Assembly: GCF_004362245.1 (NCBI RefSeq)
Contig: NZ_SNWM01000001.1
Span: 372,001-436,000 of the forward strand
DNA length: 64,000 bases
Reading direction: 5' to 3'
DNA from: Pedobacter duraquae
GTDB lineage: Bacteria > Bacteroidota > Bacteroidia > Sphingobacteriales > Sphingobacteriaceae
Position 1 is the first letter of the stretch. Each line of letters starts with the position of its first letter. Below are positions 15,677 through 22,563 of the stretch, in pieces. Under the pieces are notes generated by a model. It had not been told where the DNA came from and did not search any database. It saw nothing but the letters and a program-made list of their open reading frames with translations. A program made the translations under genes and the position numbers.

Positions 15677-17057
15677 CCAATGACATAAATAGGTTATTCA
15701 GTGATTCAGCATACAGGGGATGCGCGAAGATTGCAAAGCGAATTTGGCTATACGTGATGTTCCCCATCATAGCCATCTGTAACACTGTCATGATCTCACC
15801 ACCCTGCTCACCTATAATCGTTGCACCCAAAATAAGTCCTGTATTTTTATCAACGACCGCTTTCATGAATCCCCGTGTTTCACCCGTTTCAATCGCACGC
15901 GCAACGTTTCGCATGGGGATATGGGCAACTAGATGTGCTACGCCACTGGCAATAGCTTGCTCTTCCGTAATACCAATCCGACCTATTTGAGGATCAGTAA
16001 ACATGCAATAGGGTACTAACCTTCCTTTAATTGATTCTTTTTTTCCATGGATTAAATGGTCAGCGATTATCAAATGATCATTATAAGAGATATGCGTAAA
16101 CGCCGGCCCACCCTTAACATCACCCAAGGCAAATACGTTAGGGACTGCCGTCTGCAGATAATCGTCAACTTTAATAAATCCTGCATCATCTGCAGTGACA
16201 GCTGTATTCTCCAATCCAAGGTTGCCTGTCTGTGGGCTGCGTCCGGAAGCAAGCAGAACATGAGTACACATCCTGGTTTGCACATCATCCGAGGTTGTAA
16301 AAGTAACCCGAATACGGTCAGCACCATACTTTTCGAATTTTGTAACTTTAGACTGTGTAATCACCTCAATTCCCTCCTCTTTGAAAATATCCGTCATCAC
16401 ACCACATACATCTTCATCTTCATGAGGCAGTAGTCGGTCAGAATGCTCAATGATCGTTACTTTAGCACCAAATCTGCCAAACATCTGTCCAAACTCAAGA
16501 CCGATATACCCCCCGCCCACGATTAATAAATGCTCAGGTACCTCATCCAATTCAAGAATACTGGTCGAGGTTAAATATTTTATCTCGTGTATGCCTTCAA
16601 TTTTAGTTACCGTAGGTGAACAACCTGTATTAATTAAAATATATTTAGCTGTAAGCTCATAAACATCACCAGTGCTGCTGTTTATGGCGACTACTTTATC
16701 TGACACAAACTTCGCCTCACCATATATCAGTGTTAGATTTTCAGTTGCTTCCAGCCCTTTGATAGAGCCAGCCCTAAATTGCCCAACAATTTTATTCTTA
16801 CGAGCCATTACGCGCTCAAAATTCAGTTTATAGGAAGGAATATCTACACCTAACTCCTCACTCAAAGTCCCTGCAAGGTAGGCCATCCGGGCTGAAGCTA
16901 CTAAGGCTTTTGTTGGTGTGCAGCCGTCGTTAATGCAAGTGCCACCAACAAATCGTTTTTCTATCAAAGCTACTGACATCCCTGATTTTGCCAGTTTTTT
17001 CGCCAAAGGAATACCGGCTTGTCCCGCACCAATAACAATTGCATCAAATTCTTTCAT
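15669..17057 (-). CDS. Pyridine nucleotide-disulfide oxidoreductase (mercuric reductase-like)
   Basis: A 462-residue class I flavoprotein disulfide reductase. FAD-binding IVIGAGQAGIPLA (about residues 7-19), redox pair Cys41-Cys46 (GGTCINDGCTPTKAL), the NAD(P)H motif VGGGYIGLEFGQMF and the dimerisation-domain FAHPLYAESL with the catalytic His-Glu are all present. The heavy-metal-binding N-terminal domain and C-terminal Cys pair of true MerA are missing, so mercury reduction is unlikely. Its 8-base overlap with the ABC ATPase gene places it firmly in the ergothioneine cassette. Reduction of an oxidised thiol, perhaps ergothioneine disulfide, is an inference from context. Substrate otherwise unknown. 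Confidence 0.9.
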   Translation of the reverse strand: MKEFDAIVIGAGQAGIPLAKKLAKSGMSVALIEKRFVGGTCINDGCTPTKALVASARMAYLAGTLSEELGVDIPSYKLNFERVMARKNKIVGQFRAGSIKGLEATENLTLIYGEAKFVSDKVVAINSSTGDVYELTAKYILINTGCSPTVTKIEGIHEIKYLTSTSILELDEVPEHLLIVGGGYIGLEFGQMFGRFGAKVTIIEHSDRLLPHEDEDVCGVMTDIFKEEGIEVITQSKVTKFEKYGADRIRVTFTTSDDVQTRMCTHVLLASGRSPQTGNLGLENTAVTADDAGFIKVDDYLQTAVPNVFALGDVKGGPAFTHISYNDHLIIADHLIHGKKESIKGRLVPYCMFTDPQIGRIGITEEQAIASGVAHLVAHIPMRNVARAIETGETRGFMKAVVDKNTGLILGATIIGEQGGEIMTVLQMAMMGNITYSQIRFAIFAHPLYAESLNNLFMSLDA

Positions 17058-17098
17058 ATATATTCGCTTTTAGTATTAATACCGTCGCCGGTCTATTT

Positions 17099-18655
17099 TT
17101 ATCTGGATAGCGGCAGCGAGAAACAAAATGTAGATCCTTTTCCTTCAACGCTATTAGCCCACAGTCTGCCACCTTCTCGTTTGATGATCTCCGAAGAGAT
17201 ATACAGCCCCAGTCCTAAACCAGGAAAAGTATGCTGCATGTTACCACTCACCCGATAAAATTGCTCAAATACTCTGTTTAGCTTATCTTCCGGGATTCCA
17301 ATTCCATGGTCTTCAACACACACAACCACCTCATCTCCTTGTACGCTACACGAAATATTAATTTCCGTTGCTCCGGGTGAGTACTTGATGGCATTTGAAA
17401 TTAAGTTGGTCAAAACCTGTCCTATCCGTTCCTGATCAGCAAATACCGAACCTATATTTTCAAAATTCTGAATCAATGTGTGTCTTTCTGTTGTCCTTTG
17501 CAAATCTTCGATCACAAAGTTCAGCATATCCAGAAAATTAAAATGGGCATCATTAAACTGTAGTCTGCCGGAATTCATCTTCGTAACATCAAGAAGATCA
17601 CCGATCAAACTTGTCAGCCTGTTTAATTGTGCATCCATTTTTTGCATCATACTTGCTTCCCTGACATCCCCTTTCTGATTTAATATCTTTGCCAGCACCT
17701 GTGTATAGGCTTTGATACTCGTTACGGGGGTTTTCAATTCATGACTTGCTATGCCGATGAAATCGTCTTTTTGCCGTTGCAGTTCCTTCTGCTCTTCTAG
17801 CGCTATTTCAAGTTTCTTATTAATCTGCATAAGCTCTTCCTCAGCAAACTTGCGGTCAGAGATATCCAGCACGGTCCCAATAATGCGGACAGGCCTGATC
17901 GAGTCGTTATAGTAAATCTTACCCTCTACACGCACCCAGTGAATCTCTGAGTTCGGCCAAACTACGCGAACTTCATAAAATAACCGACCTGTTTCTACTG
18001 ATCTGCGATGTGCATTGATGCGAATACCCAAATCATCGGGATGTATTGCACCTACAAATTTGGACCGGGCAACTTTACGATCAAAGCCAAAAATAGCATC
18101 GAACCTTGCCGAAGTCATCATTACTCCGGTAATTAAATTCATGTCATATGTGCCCAGATCCACTGCATCTGCCGCTAGTCTGGCCCGTTCTTCTGCGTCA
18201 ACCAGGGCCGATCTAGAAGCTTTTTCTTCGGTAATATCCTGAAGAATCCCATTAAATCTCGTAACTACCTGCCGATCGTCAAACAGCGCCTTTCCACGAG
18301 CCAAGACAGTCCTTTCTACGCCGGAAATTGCATTTACAATAGTGTATTCAATGTTGTATATACCACCCGAGACAAATTGCATCGCATATTGAATGGCCTC
18401 TGAAACACGCATCCTGTCCTTTGCGGCAATTGCGTTTGTTGCAACACTGAGATCGATATCTTGATCCTGCGTCAGACCAAACCATTCTTTCAGCCTATTA
18501 TTTCCACTAAATTTGAAGGTAACAGGATTTAAATCCCAGGTAGCTAGTTCCGCCGCATTGATTGCAAATAACAACTCATCGCGACTTTGAGCTATTTCTT
18601 CCTGATTATTGAGAGCGTTACCGGCATCCTGCTTATCGTTCTTTTTGGCGGCCAT
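17099..18655 (-). CDS. Soluble two-PAS sensor histidine kinase upstream of the ergothioneine cassette
   Basis: A 518-residue cytoplasmic kinase. It has a disordered N-terminus (about residues 1-20), two PAS/PAC units (about 25-145 and 155-275), a coiled coil (about 275-300), HisKA with SHELKTPV and HATPase (NAIKYS, DHGIGIPE, GLGLGLYIS). No transmembrane helix is visible, so it senses an internal signal. Its stop codon lies 41 bases before the disulfide-reductase start on the same strand, so it may head the operon. No receiver gene is adjacent; the nearest is the single-domain regulator at the far end of the block. Confidence 0.92.
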   Translation of the reverse strand: MAAKKNDKQDAGNALNNQEEIAQSRDELLFAINAAELATWDLNPVTFKFSGNNRLKEWFGLTQDQDIDLSVATNAIAAKDRMRVSEAIQYAMQFVSGGIYNIEYTIVNAISGVERTVLARGKALFDDRQVVTRFNGILQDITEEKASRSALVDAEERARLAADAVDLGTYDMNLITGVMMTSARFDAIFGFDRKVARSKFVGAIHPDDLGIRINAHRRSVETGRLFYEVRVVWPNSEIHWVRVEGKIYYNDSIRPVRIIGTVLDISDRKFAEEELMQINKKLEIALEEQKELQRQKDDFIGIASHELKTPVTSIKAYTQVLAKILNQKGDVREASMMQKMDAQLNRLTSLIGDLLDVTKMNSGRLQFNDAHFNFLDMLNFVIEDLQRTTERHTLIQNFENIGSVFADQERIGQVLTNLISNAIKYSPGATEINISCSVQGDEVVVCVEDHGIGIPEDKLNRVFEQFYRVSGNMQHTFPGLGLGLYISSEIIKREGGRLWANSVEGKGSTFCFSLPLSR

Positions 18656-18884
18656 TGTCTGTTCTTGTCTAATTTTAAGAACCTAAATTTAAACTTTATT
18701 AAATATAATTACGGGTTTACTTACAAAATAAAGGTCAGCATAAACACATATAATTTTCGGAGTTAAAGTCACTGAGCGCTGGTCATTGCTTCGCTTTACA
18801 ATCGACACCTCATAATTGTTTCCGCCTTAAGAAACTGCCGCAAAGAAACGTAAAACATTTTGACCATAATCAGGTTATTAGCGC

Positions 18885-19175
18885 ATGGATCCATTCAACA
18901 TTAAAACAGGATTTGGAGAACACGAGGTTACCCTAACCATCCTTCCTCATGAAAACGGTTATTACAAGGTAATTTATTTTGGTGGTGTACTCGGCGCCGT
19001 ACGATACGAAAACGACACAGACCTTTGGGAAGTTGTACCACCCGAAGAAGTTGAGGCTGGCGACCTGCCTTTATATCAAGATGATTTGTCTGGCGACAGG
19101 TTAAAGATCGTACTTGATGAGGAAACGGTAGATGAAATTGGTGAGGAAATTGAGCAAATGATAAATCAAAAATGA
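18885..19175 (+). CDS. Small acidic hypothetical protein
   Basis: A 96-residue soluble acidic protein, with a predicted beta-rich first half (EVTLTILPHENGYYKVIYFGG) and an acidic helical end (DEIGEEIEQMINQK). There is no signal peptide, and I do not recognise a family. It is a lone plus-strand gene between the minus-strand kinase and PP-loop genes. Its stop codon abuts the stop of the PP-loop ATPase gene with no spacer. The 229-bp spacer upstream shows no other gene. Confidence 0.75.
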   Translation: MDPFNIKTGFGEHEVTLTILPHENGYYKVIYFGGVLGAVRYENDTDLWEVVPPEEVEAGDLPLYQDDLSGDRLKIVLDEETVDEIGEEIEQMINQK

Positions 19176-19889
19176 TTACTCATCAATCAAATCCAGATAA
19201 CAAAATCCTAAAGCTTTAACTGAATCTCCTACACCCTGTGCTGATTTTGGCGCAGGGAATTCCCTGATTACCTTTTCTCCTACTGAAAATTTCACCGGGC
19301 TGCTGAATAACGGGCCATCAAACACAAAAGTATGAAATTCGCCATGCTCTCCGCAAGGATCAATAGCTGCTGGAAGATCTTTTATAAAATCATGATCTAT
19401 AACTCTTCCACAAAACTCTGATAGCTCTTCTTTTGCACATACAACGATTGTTTTATAACCTAAATCAATAAATTCAGAGATGAGCGATTTGGTATTTCTT
19501 TTCCAAATAGGGAAAATGCCCGATATGTTATGGGAGGCCAGCTGCTGCTCCCGATATTGCCTAAGGTCTTCAAGAAAGATATCTCCATAACAGGAATAGT
19601 CATATCCTTCATTTTTCAAAAATTGTAAATGCTGATTCATTACTTCGCTGTAGATCTCCATACCTGGCATCGTTGGCATTCGGATTTCATACAAACTCTG
19701 ATTCAGGCATGCTACCTGCTTACGAAGTAAAGAAGCACGCAATCCATGCATCGAAACCCTGTCAAATTCAGTACTGATAGACGTTACAAAACAGCCGATA
19801 TCCAATTCGTTTTTGATAAAAGCGTAGTGATAAGCAAGCATACTATCTTTACCGCCGCTCCAATTAAAGAAAGCACACTTCTCAAGCAT
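19176..19889 (-). CDS. Dph6-like PP-loop ATPase (diphthine-ammonia ligase family)
   Basis: A 237-residue adenine nucleotide alpha-hydrolase. The PP-loop FNWSGGKDSMLAYHYAF is near residues 8-24. Later family segments include GYDYSCYGDIFLEDLRQY and the GRVIDHDFIKDLP region. The archaeal and eukaryotic relative amidates diphthine on elongation factor 2, a modification bacteria do not have, so the substrate here must differ. Its start overlaps the end of the sirtuin gene by 8 bases. With the BtuF-like gene these form a minus-strand set next to the B12 receptor, which suggests but does not prove a corrinoid-related task. Confidence 0.85.
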   Translation of the reverse strand: MLEKCAFFNWSGGKDSMLAYHYAFIKNELDIGCFVTSISTEFDRVSMHGLRASLLRKQVACLNQSLYEIRMPTMPGMEIYSEVMNQHLQFLKNEGYDYSCYGDIFLEDLRQYREQQLASHNISGIFPIWKRNTKSLISEFIDLGYKTIVVCAKEELSEFCGRVIDHDFIKDLPAAIDPCGEHGEFHTFVFDGPLFSSPVKFSVGEKVIREFPAPKSAQGVGDSVKALGFCYLDLIDE

Positions 19890-20574
19890 ATTGTGCCAAT
19901 AATGGATAAACAGTCAGCATTCCTGTTGTGGCTGCCTCTTCAATCGGTACAGTATTTTTATAATAACCGGTAACGGGTATTCTTGGATCAATGATATACT
20001 TGGGAACGTCGTCAGGAACAAAATCAAGCAAGCCGGCAGCTGGGTATACAGCAAGTGAAGTACCGACCACCATAAAAACATCCGCCTGACTGCAGGCTAC
20101 TGATGCAACTTGTATCATAGGCACATCTTCACCAAACCACACCACGTGGGGCCTCAATTGTTGCCCATAAGTACAAACGTCGCCCGTTTTTAATTCCCAT
20201 CCATCAATTGGATAGGTTAGGCTTCCATCCACGTCAGACTGAGCTTTCGTAATAATACCATGCAAGTGAATAATATGCTTAGAACCGGCCCTTTCATGAA
20301 GATCGTCAATATTTTGAGTAATGATCGAAACATCGAACAGATCCTCTAAGGCAGCTAATTGTTGATGAGCAGAGTTAGGCTGAGCCGCCAGTACTTGTTT
20401 TCTACGCTGATTATAGAATTCTTGTACCAGTCCGGGGTTTCTTAACCAGGCCTCCGGAGTGGCAACATCTTCAATATTATAACCCGCCCAAAGTCCATCT
20501 GCATCCCTGAACGTCTGAATGCCACTTTCTGCACTTATTCCGGCACCAGTTAAAACCACCAGTTTTTTTTTCAT
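19882..20574 (-). CDS. cobB: Sir2-family NAD-dependent deacylase without zinc cysteines
   Basis: A 230-residue sirtuin. NAD-binding GAGISAESGIQTFRD (residues 10-24), QNIDDLHERAG (87-97), catalytic His105 in HLHG, and the late VVGTSLAVYPA are intact. Tyr54 and Arg57 (FYNQRR) match the Tyr-x-x-Arg pair that favours desuccinylation in CobB/SIRT5-type enzymes. Only two cysteines exist (Cys134 and one in SVACSQ), so the usual four-Cys zinc site is absent. It lies 32 bases after the BtuF-like gene and overlaps the PP-loop gene, inside the cobalamin neighbourhood. Confidence 0.92.
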   Translation of the reverse strand: MKKKLVVLTGAGISAESGIQTFRDADGLWAGYNIEDVATPEAWLRNPGLVQEFYNQRRKQVLAAQPNSAHQQLAALEDLFDVSIITQNIDDLHERAGSKHIIHLHGIITKAQSDVDGSLTYPIDGWELKTGDVCTYGQQLRPHVVWFGEDVPMIQVASVACSQADVFMVVGTSLAVYPAAGLLDFVPDDVPKYIIDPRIPVTGYYKNTVPIEEAATTGMLTVYPLLAQYA

Positions 20575-20606
20575 GTGTTCCTAATCTTGGAAATAAACAA
20601 TATATG

Positions 20607-21539
20607 CTAAACCCTGACAGGCTTAGTATCGTAGTGGGTAAAACATGCTTTCAGAGAATCATCCGGCCTGAAAATTTCGGGATGGAATATACAGGACAGC
20701 ACCTCTACCCCCTTTATCAAAGTGCCAATACTTGGCTGCGTGAACAAATCAAAGTCGACAATATATACCGCATTTCGTTTTACAGCTTCAAGTTCATCCC
20801 AGCCTGGGTGGGAGGCGAGTAGATACATCTCTTCCAAACTCCTCTGCTGATCGAATCCACATGGCGCAATTACCAGAACCTCGGGATTATACTTCCTGAT
20901 CTTTTCCCATTTATTAACGATAGAATCACCTGCCGGATTGGATAACATATCTATACCACCTGCGATAGCAATCTGATAGGGAATCCAATGGCCGCAATTA
21001 TAGATTGGTTGAATCCATTCCATTAACATGACTCTTTTTAAAGGAGCTTTATGTGCCCGGAGCTGATCAATGATGTTATCTTTCTTCTCTTTCAAACCGG
21101 CCAGATATCGATAAGCGACTTCTTCCTTACCCAGTGCCCTGGCTATGGTTACAGCACACTCAAATACATCATCAAGCGTATTGGGACTCAATGAAACGAG
21201 TTCAGGCTGCTTGCTTAGGTTAGCAATTGAAGCTAAGGTACAGGTTGTATCGATGAGGCAAACCTCACAGGTGTCCTGGGTAAAGATAATATCAGGAGCT
21301 ATGCTTTCCATAATCTCTTCATCGACCCAATACATGCTTTTCCCCTGGGCCTTTGAAGCAGAAAAAATTTGATCAATCTCCTGACTGGTATAGGTGTTTC
21401 CTTCAAGCACATAGCGCACTACTTTCGGTAATGCTGCTGCTTCTTTAGGACACTCAAAAGTAACTGCATAAAGCAGGTCTTCCAATCCCATGTCATAAAT
21501 CATTTTAGTTGCAGCAGGTAAAAAAGAGACGACTTTCAT
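20607..21539 (-). CDS. BtuF-like cobalamin/siderophore-binding protein lacking a signal peptide
   Basis: A 310-residue periplasmic-binding-protein fold of the BtuF/FhuD class (two lobes). Features are the opening VVSFLPAATKMIYDMGLED, AHPELV-like SLSPNTLDDVF, a mid-protein CGHWIPYQI and the late SHPGWDELEAV. I chose the ATG at 21539, since translation from there begins directly with the first strand. Neither start gives a signal peptide or lipobox, so the protein would be cytoplasmic as drawn, which is unusual for a transport component. It opens a three-gene set with the sirtuin and PP-loop ATPase, and lies downstream of the B12-riboswitch receptor unit. Confidence 0.82.
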   Translation of the reverse strand: MKVVSFLPAATKMIYDMGLEDLLYAVTFECPKEAAALPKVVRYVLEGNTYTSQEIDQIFSASKAQGKSMYWVDEEIMESIAPDIIFTQDTCEVCLIDTTCTLASIANLSKQPELVSLSPNTLDDVFECAVTIARALGKEEVAYRYLAGLKEKKDNIIDQLRAHKAPLKRVMLMEWIQPIYNCGHWIPYQIAIAGGIDMLSNPAGDSIVNKWEKIRKYNPEVLVIAPCGFDQQRSLEEMYLLASHPGWDELEAVKRNAVYIVDFDLFTQPSIGTLIKGVEVLSCIFHPEIFRPDDSLKACFTHYDTKPVRV

Positions 21540-21632
21540 AGTGTAAAAATAATCTTTTTTTTGGTTTGAGCAATGAGGACAGTGTGAGAACATAGTGTAA
21601 GAACGCTAATAAAACATTATCGACAAATTATA

Positions 21633-21730
21633 GGCAAACGGGGCCTAAACGGGGGGGTGACGCGCCCTTGACGCGGCCTTAACCCGGCTGTTGGGCGCGT
21701 TAAGGCCGTATTGAGGCCGTATAGAATAGG
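21633..21730. repeat. GC-rich intergenic repeat with inverted GGCCTTAAC motif
   Basis: A strikingly GC-rich patch in the 383-bp spacer between the BtuF-like and membrane-protein genes. It contains variants of GGCCTTAAC in both orientations (near 21643, 21674, 21699 and 21711), with a strong stem from GCGGCCTTAAC (21673-21683) and GTTAAGGCCGT (21699-21709). It is not coding. It resembles the dispersed palindromic repeats found in the intergenic DNA of many bacteria. Apart from this and a terminator, the spacer shows nothing definite. Confidence 0.7.
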
Positions 21731-21866
21731 CTTGGATGGATAATCAACTATGAACATGCTCTTAAGTTACTACATAAAAGACTTATATTCATCTGATTAA
21801 CAGTGTTTTAATGAAAAAATGGTGATCTTTAAATGAATATTGGCAGGCTATGACGCTCCGTCCGAA

Positions 21867-21903
21867 ACTAAAAAGGCTACCTTCCTTTCGGAGGCAGCCT
21901 TAA
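21867..21903 (-). terminator. Terminator after the B12-locus membrane protein
   Basis: On the minus strand AAGGCTGCCTCC, a GAAA loop and GGAAGGTAGCCTTTTT form a hairpin with one mismatch and one bulge, followed by a T-run. It lies 20 bases past the stop codon. It would separate the riboswitch-led receptor unit from the BtuF-like set. Confidence 0.75.
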
Positions 21904-21922
21904 AACAATAATTTAGTAAATC

Positions 21923-22525
21923 CTATATACTTACAGCAGCATCTTTTCCTTTGAAATTCAGTACAGGATATTTATACCTAAGCAATTCAAACGAACCAAA
22001 CATCAACGCCCCATAACCTAATGTTCCATATAAGAAACGGAATTCGAATGGAATAGCCATTTCAAGCACAGTCCAGAATCCTGCTAAAGTTTGTGGAAAA
22101 GATGGAGAACCATACCACATACCGAAGTCAGTAACAATCCAATGAATCAATACAATAATCAGTGTTGCAGCAGCAAAGCTCAATACACCCGGTTTTTTAA
22201 TCACCAGTTTCCCAACTAAAGTCATTAGTGCAAAAGCACCATACACCCAGTACCAACCTTCATACAAAAACCCACTACTGTATTGCTTATAAACAGTAAG
22301 ACTTAAAACTAGATCGCTGATTAGCAAGGTGAGTAAGGGAAAAGCAAACGCCTTTGCATTACTATTAAAATAAGCCCCACCAAATAGCGCGATAGCACCA
22401 ATAGCAGAATAATTAGCCAGCACTTTAATGTCTCCAATCACGGGTACCAGAACGCGTAACATTCCGACAACAAGGATAAAGATTAATAGGATAAGTGTTC
22501 TAGGATTAAATTTAATATTAGACAT
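21923..22525 (-). CDS. Small integral membrane protein of the B12 locus (DUF6580-like)
   Basis: A 200-residue inner-membrane protein with about five or six hydrophobic helices (near residues 9-30, 36-52, 58-80, 90-108, 115-135 and 160-182). The size and topology resemble substrate-binding S components of ECF vitamin transporters, and it looks like the family labelled DUF6580. Its start is 38 bases after the TonB receptor stop, so it shares the riboswitch-controlled transcript. An inner-membrane B12 or precursor permease is a reasonable inference, but no specific motif confirms it. Confidence 0.82.
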   Translation of the reverse strand: MSNIKFNPRTLILLIFILVVGMLRVLVPVIGDIKVLANYSAIGAIALFGGAYFNSNAKAFAFPLLTLLISDLVLSLTVYKQYSSGFLYEGWYWVYGAFALMTLVGKLVIKKPGVLSFAAATLIIVLIHWIVTDFGMWYGSPSFPQTLAGFWTVLEMAIPFEFRFLYGTLGYGALMFGSFELLRYKYPVLNFKGKDAAVSI

Positions 22526-22563
22526 ATCTATATAGTTGGTTAGTAGTACAAAGTTATCAAATT

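Noticed and set aside
15669..17057. Mercury resistance (MerA) gene
   Set aside because: The active-site pair resembles MerA, but the metal-binding N-terminal domain and C-terminal Cys pair are missing and no mer genes are nearby.
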